DNA of 50,497 nucleotides, taken from contig JAVVEZ010000016.1 in NCBI GenBank assembly GCA_032250895.1, forward strand, positions 1 through 50,497. Direction: 5' to 3'. How positions within the stretch are numbered: the stretch's first letter is position 1; every line of letters starts with the position of its first letter. Positions 16,321 through 24,758 of the stretch are shown here, one piece after another. Position numbers and translations under genes: made by a program. This DNA is from JAVVEZ01 sp032250895 (lineage in GTDB: Bacteria > Pseudomonadota > Gammaproteobacteria > Pseudomonadales > Pseudohongiellaceae). The notes below the pieces were generated by a model. It saw only the letters and a list, made by a program, of their open reading frames with translations. It searched no databases and was not told the DNA's origin.

Positions 16321-17103
16321 CTAATTTTTCACATTGAGGCCGTGATTCATGTCCAGGGCGGGCTGATCGGCATCCGGTCTTCCCACGACCACGGCCGGGA
16401 CACCCGCCACCGTCGTATGTGCATCGACGTCATTCAATACGACACTGCCGGCACCGACCTTGGCTCCTTCACCGATGATGACATTGCCGATGATGTTGGC
16501 GCCGGCGCCAATGAGCACCCCGGCCCGTATCTTCGGATGCCGGTCGCCCACGTCCTTTCCGGTTCCCCCCAGTGTAACCCCCTGCATGATGGAAATGTCG
16601 TCATCGAGAATGCACGTTTCCCCGATGACGATGCCGGTGGCATGGTCGATCAGAATGCCAGAACCGATGGTGGCGGCAGGGTGGATATCGACACAGAATT
16701 TTTCAGAGATTTGGCTTTGCAGATACAGGGCCAGCTGTTTGCGTCCCTGCTGCCACAGGGAATGGGCGATGCGATAGGACTGCAGGGCATGAAATCCCTT
16801 GAAATAGAGCATCGCTGTCGAATAATTCAAAACGGCCGGATCGCGCTGCCGGGTGGCCAACAGATCCCTGGTAACGGCAGCGATGATGTCCGGATCGGCT
16901 TCCAGCACGTCATCAAAGAGCAAACGCAGAGCGTTGGCGTTGATTTCAGCAGAACCCAGTTTGACCGACATCAGATCGCTGATGGCCCTGCTCATCGAAG
17001 CATGGCGCAGTACCCGGTTTTTCAGGTAGCCGCTCAGTATCGGCTCCCGGCTGATTTGCAGGGTGACTTCGTTTTTTATGCTTGTCCAGAGGTCTTCTTG
17101 CAT
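16321..17103 (-). CDS. cysE: serine O-acetyltransferase
   Basis: A 260-residue enzyme that acetylates L-serine with acetyl-CoA, the first step of cysteine synthesis in the cytoplasm. The helical N-terminal domain (about 1-140) is followed by a left-handed beta-helix of hexapeptide repeats (IHPAATIGSGILIDHATGI, then MQGVTLGGTG). HPKI with the catalytic-region His and the acetyl-CoA loop follow, and the C-terminal VAGVPAVVVGRP is diagnostic. Length fits CysE (about 270). The final residues (DMNHGLNVKN) should form the tail that binds cysteine synthase; here it ends in Asn, not the usual Ile. Convergent with the unknown gene at 15881. Confidence 0.95.
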   Translation of the reverse strand: MQEDLWTSIKNEVTLQISREPILSGYLKNRVLRHASMSRAISDLMSVKLGSAEINANALRLLFDDVLEADPDIIAAVTRDLLATRQRDPAVLNYSTAMLYFKGFHALQSYRIAHSLWQQGRKQLALYLQSQISEKFCVDIHPAATIGSGILIDHATGIVIGETCILDDDISIMQGVTLGGTGKDVGDRHPKIRAGVLIGAGANIIGNVIIGEGAKVGAGSVVLNDVDAHTTVAGVPAVVVGRPDADQPALDMNHGLNVKN

Positions 17104-17270
17104 GTTGGATCGGGCAATGCTTCTCGATTTTCAGGAATACGGCACTAGAGGGGCTGCGATTCTATAGCATGGGCTCTGCTGCCGCAATGTCAGGCCTGCG
17201 CTGGTATTGCTTGTTCTTAACTGCTATCTTCTGCTGCCCCGAATTTTCGACGGTTTTTTTGCAGACTGGC

Positions 17271-17300
17271 TTGAAAAAGTTCCCGGGTGGATTTTTTCAA
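17271..17300. repeat. AT-rich inverted repeat upstream of gpsA
   Basis: TTGAAAAA (17271-17278) and TTTTTCAA (17293-17300) are perfect 8-base inverted arms around a 14-base loop. They lie 34 bases before the gpsA ATG in the 230-base gap between divergent cysE and gpsA. A regulatory role is possible but unsupported. No other structure is clear in this gap. Confidence 0.35.
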
Positions 17301-17333
17301 CAAACTGTCAGGGGTTTCGCAAACAGGGTGATT

Positions 17334-18368
17334 ATGTCAATAAAACGAGTGGCGGTATTGGGCGGTGGGAGTTTCGGCACAGTGCTGGCCAATATCCTTG
17401 CCCACAATGGGCATCAGGCCTTGTTATGGATGCGCGATGCCGAGCAGGTTGAGATGCTCAATACCCGGCACGAAAACAGTGTCTATCTGCCGGGCTATCC
17501 CATTCATGAAAATGTGATTGCCAGTGACGATCTAGAGGCTGCGGTGCAGAAGGCGGACATGGTCTTCGTGGTTGTGCCCAGTGTCAGTTTTCGCGCAGTG
17601 GTACAGCAGATGAAACCCTTCCTGCCGGACAATGCCATTCTGGTGAGTTCCACCAAGGGCATCGAGGCCAACACCTTCAAGCTGATGAGTCAGATTCTGA
17701 AGGAGGAGATTCCCGCTGCGCGCATTGCCGTTCTCAGCGGCCCCAATCTGGCGCGGGAAATCGCGTTGAAAAGCCCCACCGGCTCGGTTATCGCCAGTGC
17801 TGATGCCGATGTGAGACGGGAGGTGCAACAGGCGCTCAGCTCGGATTACTTCCGGGTTTACGCCAATGACGACATGTTTGGGGTGGAGCTGGGGGGTTCC
17901 CTGAAAAATATTTATGCGATCATTGCCGGCCTTGTCGATTCGATGGGTATGGGGCACAACACCAGTGGCATGCTGATGACCCGAAGTCTGTGTGAAATGG
18001 CCCGGTTCGCCGTTCATCTGGGTGCGGATCCCATGACCTTCCTGGGCCTGTCCGGGGTGGGAGACCTGATCGTGACCTGCTCTTCACCTCTGAGTCGCAA
18101 TTTTCGGGTGGGCAAGGCGCTGGGGGAAGGCAAGAGCGTCGAGACCATCATCGATGAACTCGGTCAGGTCGCGGAGGGTGTCAACACCCTTCGCCAGGTC
18201 AAGGAAAAGGCGGATGAACTGGGCGTGGACATGCCTCTGATGCGAGGTCTTTATGAAATCATTTACAAGCGGGAAACTATTGACCATATAATTGCATCAC
18301 TTATGCTTGAGGAACAGGGGCTTGACGTGGAGTTTGAAGTTGGCAAGCCCAAAACGCTCGAACCTTAG
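17334..18368 (+). CDS. gpsA: NAD(P)-dependent glycerol-3-phosphate dehydrogenase
   Basis: A 344-residue cytoplasmic enzyme that reduces dihydroxyacetone phosphate to sn-glycerol-3-phosphate for phospholipid synthesis. The start at ATG 17334 places the dinucleotide motif GGGSFGTVLAN at residues 9-19, as in E. coli GpsA. Further landmarks are VPSVSFR, the SSTKGIE and LSGPNLAREI segments, and the catalytic Lys in LGGSLKNIYAI. GLSGVGDLIVTC and LGEGKSVE near the C-terminus are also family-specific. The frame is open further upstream, but no likely start precedes it with a better ribosome site. The stop overlaps the AGGAG that serves the next gene. Confidence 0.96.
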   Translation: MSIKRVAVLGGGSFGTVLANILAHNGHQALLWMRDAEQVEMLNTRHENSVYLPGYPIHENVIASDDLEAAVQKADMVFVVVPSVSFRAVVQQMKPFLPDNAILVSSTKGIEANTFKLMSQILKEEIPAARIAVLSGPNLAREIALKSPTGSVIASADADVRREVQQALSSDYFRVYANDDMFGVELGGSLKNIYAIIAGLVDSMGMGHNTSGMLMTRSLCEMARFAVHLGADPMTFLGLSGVGDLIVTCSSPLSRNFRVGKALGEGKSVETIIDELGQVAEGVNTLRQVKEKADELGVDMPLMRGLYEIIYKRETIDHIIASLMLEEQGLDVEFEVGKPKTLEP

Positions 18369-18376
18369 GAGTTGGC

Positions 18377-18829
18377 ATGAACGATGATCTGAAAGAGAAT
18401 ATCCTTGCTCCTGGCCAGTGGCTTCGAATTCTTTACATGGCTTTTTTTGGGGTGGTGTGCTGGTTGCTGGGAATTATCCTGAGCGTACTGATCGTTGCCC
18501 AGGCGCTGTTCAGCCTGATTACGGGAACAGACAATCCCAATCTGCGTCGCTTGGGAGGAGTCCTGGGCATGTATTTTTTTCAGGTTCTACAGTTCCTGAC
18601 CTACAACAGTCAGGATAAGCCCTTCCCCTTTGCCGATTTTCCTGTCGTGGATGAAGCCGGCAATGAAGCCCCCGGGTCCCGGCAGGCGACACCCGCTTCC
18701 GACGCAGATGCAGGCAGCGACGTGTTTGCGGACATCAGCTTTGGCAGCGGGCACAACAATACTGACGAAGATGCCGGAAACAGTGGTGAGCAGGATGACA
18801 GGAACGACAAGGAACCGAACCGTGAATGA
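18377..18829 (+). CDS. DUF4389 membrane protein
   Basis: A 150-residue protein with AGGAG overlapping the gpsA stop, five bases before ATG 18377. Residues about 1-85 match the DUF4389 pattern. They have a first span at 19-48 (LYMAFFGVVCWLLGIILSVLIVAQALF), the motif TGTDNPNLRRLG, and a second amphipathic or membrane helix (LGMYFFQVLQFLTYNSQDKPFPF). The tail from about residue 90 is acidic, Asp/Asn/Glu-rich and probably unstructured. Biochemical function of the family is unknown to me. It follows gpsA closely and is probably in the same transcript, which would be interrupted by the mobile element just downstream. Confidence 0.8.
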   Translation: MNDDLKENILAPGQWLRILYMAFFGVVCWLLGIILSVLIVAQALFSLITGTDNPNLRRLGGVLGMYFFQVLQFLTYNSQDKPFPFADFPVVDEAGNEAPGSRQATPASDADAGSDVFADISFGSGHNNTDEDAGNSGEQDDRNDKEPNRE

Positions 18830-18850
18830 GGCAGTGGCTGTCTGAATCAA

Positions 18851-19114
18851 GGGCAGCTCTAAAAATTGATTGTGAGCTCTGCGCAACCAGAGCGGTGCCA
18901 CGGCAAGGCGCCTTGCGCAGGTGAAGGCTGGTTGTCCTTTACAAGCAAGGCAACGCCGCTGTGGTGCCGCTCAGGCCGCGCCCTTCGGGGCTTTCAGGAA
19001 AAGCCCCCGGCGGCGTTGCGCTGCTTCGACGGGCAACCAGCCCGCCTGCATCGCGCGCCTTGCCGGGGGCTTTTCCTGAAAGCCAGAGGCCGCAAGCAAT
19101 TTTTAGAGGTGCCC
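18851..19114. mobile_element. 264-bp MITE-like non-autonomous element with terminal inverted repeats
   Basis: Left end GGGCAGCTCTAAAAATTG (18851-18868) and right end (19097-19114) are inverted repeats matching 17 of 18 bases. The element is flanked by the direct repeat TCAA (18847-18850 and 19115-19118), a likely 4-base target duplication. Inside is a perfect 23-base inverted repeat (18989-19011 with 19062-19084), and shorter inverted pieces at 18901-18934 and 19034-19065. There is no transposase, so it would be moved in trans. The terminal sequence and 4-base duplication point to an IS5-like transposase; that assignment is from memory. Its right end supplies the ribosome site of sixA. Confidence 0.82.
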
Positions 19115-19119
19115 TCAAG

Positions 19120-19611
19120 ATGAATCTATACCTTCTACGTCACGGTGAGGCTGAAACCCATGCGGCTTCGGATGCTCTTCGGAAACTCACCAGCTGTGGC
19201 AGTCAGCATGTCATCCAGGTAGGAAAATGCTTTGCTGCCAAGGCTTGCCGGATCGATCGTTGTTTCGTCAGTCCCTATCTGCGGGCGCAGCAAACCGCCT
19301 GCTTTTTTTTGGCGCAGCAGCCTGCCAGGCTTGAATTTGAAACACAGGAAATCCTGACACCGGAAGTCAGGGCAGCAGAGGTCATTGAATTTCTCGCGTC
19401 AGTGCCGGACGAAAACATCCTGCTGATCAGTCACAATCCTCTTCTTTCCGAACTCAATGCGCAGTTGACCGAGGGCAATATCGAGAATATGACGATTCTG
19501 GGCACCAGTGAGCTGGTCGCGCTGTCGCTCGCCATTCCCGCAAAGGCAATGGCCACCCGGCGTTTTAGCCTGAGTCCAGAGGCACATGCCAGGCAAGCGT
19601 CTGGGCGCTGA
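19120..19611 (+). CDS. sixA: phosphohistidine phosphatase SixA-like (histidine phosphatase family)
   Basis: A 163-residue small member of the histidine phosphatase branch. ATG 19120 gives MNLYLLRHGEAE, with the catalytic RHG triad at residues 7-9. RCFVSPYLRAQQTA carries the conserved SPxxRAxQTA phosphate-binding motif, and LLISHNP the second catalytic His. Size matches SixA (about 160), which removes phosphate from His residues of phosphorelay proteins; other small phosphatases of this fold are possible. The start lies five bases after a MITE-like element whose terminal repeat contains the only AGAGG ribosome site, so the insertion has reshaped the 5' region of this gene. The next gene starts seven bases after the stop. 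Confidence 0.85.
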   Translation: MNLYLLRHGEAETHAASDALRKLTSCGSQHVIQVGKCFAAKACRIDRCFVSPYLRAQQTACFFLAQQPARLEFETQEILTPEVRAAEVIEFLASVPDENILLISHNPLLSELNAQLTEGNIENMTILGTSELVALSLAIPAKAMATRRFSLSPEAHARQASGR

Positions 19612-19617
19612 GCAATA

Positions 19618-20469
19618 ATGGGCAGCAACCAAATCCTGAAGGCTCCACAGGGGCAGATATTTGCCATCAGAACCTGGGGTGATCCTGCGGCTCTGCCGGT
19701 CATTGCCCTGCATGGCTGGCTGGATAATGCTGCCAGCTTTGATGTGCTGGCACCCTTGCTCACAGACGTTTATCTTGTCGCCATCGACCTGCCTGGTCAC
19801 GGCCTGTCCTCACACCGCAGCCATGACGGTGCATACTATATCTGGAGCTATCTCGACGATGTCCGGTGGGTGGCCGGGCAACTGGGCTTGACCCGTTTCA
19901 GCCTGCTGGGGCATTCGATGGGAGGGGCCATTGCCTGTCTGCTGAGCGCCCTGTTTCCGGACCGGGTCAGGCAACTGCTGCTGCTCGACGCCATTGGTCC
20001 GCTCGCGACAAGAGCCAGCGACGCGCCGTCTCAAATGCGGAAGGCCTTGAGACAGCAGCAGGGGGTACAGGCACGGAAGCCGAATATCTATGCCTCGGAG
20101 CTGGACGCCGTGACAGCCAGAAGCCGAAAGGGCATCTCCCGGGATGCCGCCAGAATGCTCGCCAGCCGCGGACTTTCGAAAACCAGCGGGGGTTATTACT
20201 GGCATATGGATCAACGTTTGCGCAACGCCAATCTGCTGAGTCTGACAGAAGAGCAGGTGGCCTGTTTCATGCGCCAGATCCAGTGCCCCAGCCTTCTGGT
20301 CAGTGCTGCTGCCAGCTGGCAGCAGGAGCGACAGTCTCTGTTTCGCTTGCGGCAGTCATACATCGACGGGCTGGAAACAGTGGAACTGGACGGTAATCAC
20401 CATCAGCATATGGAAGCGCAGGCACCGGCAGTGGCGGTTCTGCTCAATGCCTTCCTGCACAGATTTTAG
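19618..20469 (+). CDS. alpha/beta-fold hydrolase
   Basis: A 283-residue cytoplasmic hydrolase of the alpha/beta superfamily. The oxyanion-hole motif HGWLDNAASF is near residues 32-41. The nucleophile elbow GHSMGG is near 98-103 (Ser about 100), and the acid/base residues are probably the C-terminal Asp and the His of VELDGNHHQHME. The length and the LDLPGHGLS segment are those of esterase/haloalkane-dehalogenase-like enzymes. Substrate is not predictable. It follows sixA after six bases and is likely co-transcribed. Its last four bases overlap the end of the convergent folE gene. Confidence 0.85.
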   Translation: MGSNQILKAPQGQIFAIRTWGDPAALPVIALHGWLDNAASFDVLAPLLTDVYLVAIDLPGHGLSSHRSHDGAYYIWSYLDDVRWVAGQLGLTRFSLLGHSMGGAIACLLSALFPDRVRQLLLLDAIGPLATRASDAPSQMRKALRQQQGVQARKPNIYASELDAVTARSRKGISRDAARMLASRGLSKTSGGYYWHMDQRLRNANLLSLTEEQVACFMRQIQCPSLLVSAAASWQQERQSLFRLRQSYIDGLETVELDGNHHQHMEAQAPAVAVLLNAFLHRF

Positions 20470-21005
20470 GCAATCAATGCCAGAAACTCGCTGCGAGTGC
20501 TTTGTTTTTCCCGGAAGGCGCCCAGCATGCAGGAGGTCGTCATCACCGAATTCTGCTTTTCCACGCCGCGCATCATCATGCACATATGTTGGGATTCGAT
20601 GATGACACCGACACCCCGGGCATCGGTTTTTTCCATCATGGTCTCGGCGATCTGCTGGGTCAGATGCTCCTGTATTTGCAGACGTCGCGCAAAGACATCG
20701 ACGATGCGGGCAATTTTGGACAGGCCAATGACCTTGTCACGCGGCAGATAGGCCACATGGCATTTACCGATGAAGGGCAAAAGATGGTGTTCGCACAGGG
20801 AATACAGTTCAATATTCTTGACGATCACCATTTCACTGGACGTCGTCGGAAACAAGGCGCCGTTGATGATCTTGTCCACGTCCTGATGATAGCCCTGGGT
20901 CAGAAACTGCATGGCTTTGGCGGCTCGTTTGGGCGTGTCGGACAGGCCTGGACGGCCCAGGTCTTCGCCGATATCCCGGATTATTTTGCTGTAAGCATCT
21001 TCCAT
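20466..21005 (-). CDS. folE: GTP cyclohydrolase I
   Basis: A 179-residue enzyme that converts GTP to 7,8-dihydroneopterin triphosphate, the first step of tetrahydrofolate and related pterin synthesis. The zinc and catalytic segment CEHHLLPFIGKCHVAYLP is present, followed by KVIGLSKIARIVD, LTQQIAETM and the second zinc Cys in SQHMCMMMRGV. This is the type I (FolE) rather than type IB (FolE2) enzyme. Length is slightly shorter than E. coli FolE (222) because of a short N-terminus, as in many bacteria. It ends convergently with the hydrolase gene, sharing four bases, and is divergent from prmB with a 69-base gap. Confidence 0.96.
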   Translation of the reverse strand: MEDAYSKIIRDIGEDLGRPGLSDTPKRAAKAMQFLTQGYHQDVDKIINGALFPTTSSEMVIVKNIELYSLCEHHLLPFIGKCHVAYLPRDKVIGLSKIARIVDVFARRLQIQEHLTQQIAETMMEKTDARGVGVIIESQHMCMMMRGVEKQNSVMTTSCMLGAFREKQSTRSEFLALIA

Positions 21006-21074
21006 ATAAAATCGCTGCTTTCAAAGTAAACTGCGAACCCTACTCTAAATACAAACCAATATAAAGGCTTTCAG

Positions 21075-21974
21075 GTGGATTTGACATCAGTATCGGATAC
21101 GCGACAGTGCCTGCATCGGATTCATCAACTTCTGGAACAGGCGGAACTTTTTTACGGGCATGGCACTGACAATGCCTGGGATGAGGCCTGCTGGTTGCTG
21201 GAAGGTGTTCTGCGCATGGGAGGATCAAGCCCCGGGAATGAACTGCCAGATAGCCTGGATGAACAGCAGCTGGCATTGCTGGAAGCCTTGCTGAAAAGCC
21301 GAATCGAGGAAAGAAAACCCCTGGCCTATCTGCTCAGGGAAGCCTGGTTTGCAGGACTTCCCTTCCAGGTGGATGAAAGAGTGCTGATCCCCCGTTCCCC
21401 GATAGCCGAGCTGATTCAGAACGGTTTCGAGCCTTTGCTGGCAGCAAGTCCGACGCGCATTCTGGACTTGTGTACTGGCAGTGGCTGCATTGGCATCGCC
21501 TGCGCGTTGGCCTTTCCCGAGGCCCTTGTCGACCTGAGTGATCTGTCCGGGGCGGCACTGGAGATAGCGCAGGCCAATATTGCCCGCTATCAGTTGCAGA
21601 ACCGGGTCAGGGCCTTTGAATCGGACCTTTTCGACAAGGTGGCGGATTCTTATGATCTCATCGTGAGCAATCCGCCCTACGTTTCACGGCAGGAATATGC
21701 GGACTTGCCGGCCGAATATCATCAGGAGCCGCAGATCGGGCTGGTATCGGAAGATGACGGGTTGGCCATTCCGCTGGCAATCATTGCACAGGCAGCTCAT
21801 TATCTCAGCAATACCGGGATACTGGTGCTGGAAACAGGGTATTCCTGGCAGGCGCTCAGTTCGAAACGCCCGGATATCCCTTTTCTCTGGCTGGACTTTG
21901 AACAGGGCGGGGAAGGGGTTTGCATGCTGACTGCCGCGCAGTTGCGGCAAGCAGCGTTGCGACCGCCAGCCTGA
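21075..21974 (+). CDS. prmB: 50S ribosomal protein L3 N5-glutamine methyltransferase
   Basis: A 299-residue SAM-dependent methyltransferase acting on a glutamine of ribosomal protein L3. It starts at GTG 21075, with AAAGG eight bases upstream. The N-terminal signature AELFYGHGTDNAWDEACWL is specific to PrmB and separates it from PrmC (release-factor methyltransferase). The SAM motif I is ILDLCTGSGCIG (129-140) and the glutamine-binding NPPY is at 199-202. In many gammaproteobacteria prmB lies directly before aroC, as here, which supports the call. Confidence 0.93.
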   Translation: MDLTSVSDTRQCLHRIHQLLEQAELFYGHGTDNAWDEACWLLEGVLRMGGSSPGNELPDSLDEQQLALLEALLKSRIEERKPLAYLLREAWFAGLPFQVDERVLIPRSPIAELIQNGFEPLLAASPTRILDLCTGSGCIGIACALAFPEALVDLSDLSGAALEIAQANIARYQLQNRVRAFESDLFDKVADSYDLIVSNPPYVSRQEYADLPAEYHQEPQIGLVSEDDGLAIPLAIIAQAAHYLSNTGILVLETGYSWQALSSKRPDIPFLWLDFEQGGEGVCMLTAAQLRQAALRPPA

Positions 21975-22060
21975 ACCGTGCAGGGGGCCTTTGATGGTTG
22001 GCAATTCCCGGGCGCAGCCTGGAAGGGCGCATCAGCTATTACTTTGTCTGCCCGATAGGC

Positions 22061-22066
22061 TATAAT
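22061..22066 (+). promoter_or_regulatory. likely -10 box of the aroC promoter
   Basis: TATAAT at 22061-22066 is a perfect -10 hexamer, 39 bases before the aroC ATG. The best -35 at 16 bases (TTACTT, 22039-22044) is poor. The context GGCTATAATGG is typical of sigma-70 promoters, but the call rests mainly on the -10 box. Confidence 0.45.
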
Positions 22067-22105
22067 GGCGGGTCATTTATTCGATTGAATTTTCACGGGT
22101 TTGTA

Positions 22106-23203
22106 ATGTCCGGCAACACGATTGGCAAGCTGTTTTCTGTTACGAGCTTTGGGGAAAGCCATGGGCCTGCCCTGGGTTGTATCGTGGATGGCTGCCCTCC
22201 GGGCATGAGTTTGAGCGAAGAGGATATTCAAGGCGATCTGGATCGCCGCAAACCGGGTGCCTCCCGCTTTACGACCCAACGCAGGGAAGATGACAGAGTG
22301 AGAATCCTGTCAGGGGTGTTTGAAGGAAAAACCACGGGTACGCCCATCGGCATGTTGATCGATAACACAGATCAAAAAAGCAAAGATTATAGTAATATCA
22401 AAGATTTATTTAGACCTGCTCATGCTGATTATAGCTACACGCAGAAATACGGTTTTCGGGACTACCGTGGTGGTGGGCGGGCTTCTGCCCGTGAAACCGC
22501 AATGCGTGTGGCCGCCGGTGCAGTGGCGAAAAAATATCTGAGGGAGAGCCACGGCATACTGGTCCGGGGCTACCTGTCCCAATTGGGCGCGATCAAGGCT
22601 GAACGTTTTGACTGGGACGAGGTCGGCAGGAATCCGTTTTTCTGTCCGGATGCGGACAAGGTAGAGGCCATGGCCGCCTATATGACGGCCTTGATCAAGG
22701 AAGGCAATTCGGTGGGGGCGAGGATTTCAGTGCTGGCTTCGAATGTTCCACCGGGCCTTGGCGAGCCAGTGTTTGATCGCCTGGATGCCGAATTGGCACA
22801 CGCCCTGATGAGTATCAATGCCGTCAAGGGGGTGGAGATAGGGGCCGGGTTCGGTGCCATTGAACAGAAGGGGACCGAACACCGGGATCTGATGAGCCCG
22901 CAGGGTTTTTTGTCCAACAATGCCGGCGGCATTCTGGGCGGAATTTCCACGGGCCAGGATATCGTGGCGCACCTTGCTCTCAAGCCCACATCGAGCTTGC
23001 GGATACCCGGACAAACCATTGATATTCATGGCCAGTCCGCGCAAGTATCGACCACCGGCCGGCATGACCCCTGTGTCGGTATTCGGGCAACACCGATCGC
23101 AGAGGCCATGATGGCCATTACTCTGCTGGATCACCTGCTGCGGCACCGGGCCCAGAATATGAATGTGCTGTCGTCGACGCCGGTGATACCGGCAAGCGCC
23201 TGA
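22106..23203 (+). CDS. aroC: chorismate synthase
   Basis: A 365-residue FMN-dependent lyase that makes chorismate from EPSP, the last common step of aromatic synthesis. ATG 22106 gives MSGNTIGKLFSVTSFGESHG, the exact expected N-terminus (GESHGPALG signature). Other family segments are RRKPGASRFTTQRREDD, GTPIGMLIDNTDQKS, YRGGGRASARET and the C-terminal GRHDPCVGIRATPIAEAM. An in-frame start at 21998 is open but would add 36 non-conserved residues. A short AT-rich stretch (around 22370-22430) has different base use from its surroundings. The product feeds the trp genes further downstream. Confidence 0.97.
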   Translation: MSGNTIGKLFSVTSFGESHGPALGCIVDGCPPGMSLSEEDIQGDLDRRKPGASRFTTQRREDDRVRILSGVFEGKTTGTPIGMLIDNTDQKSKDYSNIKDLFRPAHADYSYTQKYGFRDYRGGGRASARETAMRVAAGAVAKKYLRESHGILVRGYLSQLGAIKAERFDWDEVGRNPFFCPDADKVEAMAAYMTALIKEGNSVGARISVLASNVPPGLGEPVFDRLDAELAHALMSINAVKGVEIGAGFGAIEQKGTEHRDLMSPQGFLSNNAGGILGGISTGQDIVAHLALKPTSSLRIPGQTIDIHGQSAQVSTTGRHDPCVGIRATPIAEAMMAITLLDHLLRHRAQNMNVLSSTPVIPASA

Positions 23204-23246
23204 ACAACAACCTGGAAACACGACTTTTAAATACAGAGAGCTCAGT

Positions 23247-24674
23247 ATGGCTGGCAAAACACTTTACGATAAATTGTGGTCCTCGCATCTGGTGACGGAG
23301 CGGGAAGATGGCACTGCGCTGATCTATATCGACCTGCACTACATCCATGAAGTGACCTCACCCCAGGCCTTTGAAGGTTTGCGGCTGGCCGGTCGACGGC
23401 CGTGGCGTTCAGGTGCCAATCTGGCAACACCGGACCATAATGTGCCCACCACGACCAAGGAACGTGCCCGGGGTGTGGATGGAATCATCGATGCCGTATC
23501 CAGGGTCCAGGTGCAATCGCTGGATGACAACTGCCGGGAATTCGATATCAGGGAATTCAGGATCGATGATCCGCGTCACGGCATCGTTCATGTCATTGGT
23601 CCGGAACAGGGCAGAACCCTGCCGGGTATGACCATCGTCTGCGGGGATTCCCATACATCGACTCACGGTGCCCTGGGCGCACTGGCTCATGGCATCGGAA
23701 CCTCTGAAGTGGAGCATGTGCTGGCGAGTCAATGTCTGGTGCAGAAGAAGGCGAAGAACATGCTGGTGCAGGTCAATGGCCGATTGAATCCGGGTGTTAC
23801 CGCAAAAGACCTGGTGCTGGCCATTATTGGCCATATCGGTACGGCCGGCGGCACCGGCTATACCATCGAATTTGGTGGTGAAGCCGTCAGGAGTCTTTCC
23901 ATCGAGGGGCGCATGACCGTCTGCAACATGGCGATAGAAGCCGGAGCCCGGGCCGGCTTGGTGGCCGTGGACCAGAAGACGATCGATTACATCAAGGGGC
24001 GGCCCTTCGCGCCGGTCGGGGCGGCCTGGGACCAGGCAGTTGCGGCCTGGCAGGATCTGGTCAGCGACGCCGATGCGAAATTTGATGCCGTGGTGGAAAT
24101 GGATGCCGCCGATATCATTCCGCAGGTCAGTTGGGGAACCTCACCGGAAATGGTGGCTCCAGTAACGGGTCAGATACCTGATCCTGCCGCCCTGGACAAT
24201 GAAAGCAAGCGCGGCAATTATCAGCAGGCGCTCAAATACATGGGACTGGCAGCCGGTACCCGGATCGTCGACATCCAGCTTGATCGTATTTTCATTGGTT
24301 CCTGCACCAATTCCAGAATCGAGGATCTGCGTGCGGCTGCCGCCGTCGTCAAGGGTCGCAAGGTTGCGGCAAATATCAAGGAGGCACTGGTGGTGCCAGG
24401 TTCCGGACTGGTGAAAGCCCAGGCCGAGAAAGAAGGGCTGGACCGGATTTTCATTGAGGCCGGCCTGCAATGGCGCGAGCCCGGCTGTTCCATGTGTCTG
24501 GCCATGAATGCGGACCAGTTGGGTGAGGGGGAGCATTGCGCGTCAACCTCCAACCGCAATTTTGAAGGCAGGCAGGGTTTTGGTGGCAGGACGCATCTGG
24601 TCAGCCCGGCCATGGCGGCGGCAGCGGCCGTGCACGGGCACTTTGTCGACGTGCGGACGGTGCCTCTGTTGTAG
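23247..24674 (+). CDS. leuC: 3-isopropylmalate dehydratase large subunit
   Basis: A 475-residue aconitase-family subunit that, with LeuD, isomerises 2- to 3-isopropylmalate in leucine synthesis. The N-terminus MAGKTLYDKLWSSHLV is typical. The active-site region includes CGDSHTSTHGALGALA. The 4Fe-4S ligands are Cys about 353 (GSCTNSR), 414 and 417 (GCSMC). The C-terminus FEGRQGFGGRTHLVSPAMAAAAA is diagnostic. The stop TAG lies inside a 15-base tandem duplication. Four genes of the classical leu operon are split here: leuB does not follow leuD, which is instead followed by asd. Confidence 0.97.
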   Translation: MAGKTLYDKLWSSHLVTEREDGTALIYIDLHYIHEVTSPQAFEGLRLAGRRPWRSGANLATPDHNVPTTTKERARGVDGIIDAVSRVQVQSLDDNCREFDIREFRIDDPRHGIVHVIGPEQGRTLPGMTIVCGDSHTSTHGALGALAHGIGTSEVEHVLASQCLVQKKAKNMLVQVNGRLNPGVTAKDLVLAIIGHIGTAGGTGYTIEFGGEAVRSLSIEGRMTVCNMAIEAGARAGLVAVDQKTIDYIKGRPFAPVGAAWDQAVAAWQDLVSDADAKFDAVVEMDAADIIPQVSWGTSPEMVAPVTGQIPDPAALDNESKRGNYQQALKYMGLAAGTRIVDIQLDRIFIGSCTNSRIEDLRAAAAVVKGRKVAANIKEALVVPGSGLVKAQAEKEGLDRIFIEAGLQWREPGCSMCLAMNADQLGEGEHCASTSNRNFEGRQGFGGRTHLVSPAMAAAAAVHGHFVDVRTVPLL

Positions 24675-24694
24675 GTGTATCTGTTGTAGGTGTA
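24665..24694. repeat. 15-bp perfect tandem duplication over the leuC stop codon
   Basis: TCTGTTGTAGGTGTA occurs twice in direct succession (24665-24679 and 24680-24694). The first copy carries the leuC stop TAG at 24672-24674, so the second copy is an untranslated echo of the gene's end. It looks like a small slippage event in the 84-base leuC-leuD gap. Confidence 0.85.
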
Positions 24695-24758
24695 AAAGCT
24701 GTATCACAGGGCCTGAGAGTCAGGACCTGAGCCCGGAATCTGGAGAAACGAAGAACCC

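Noticed and set aside
17104..17333. tRNA or small RNA gene in the cysE-gpsA gap
   Set aside because: No cloverleaf, CCA end or strong terminator was found; only an 8-base inverted repeat is clear.
21075..21974. PrmC (release factor methyltransferase) as identity of this gene
   Set aside because: The N-terminal FYGHGTDNAWDEA signature and the position before aroC fit PrmB; PrmC normally follows prfA.
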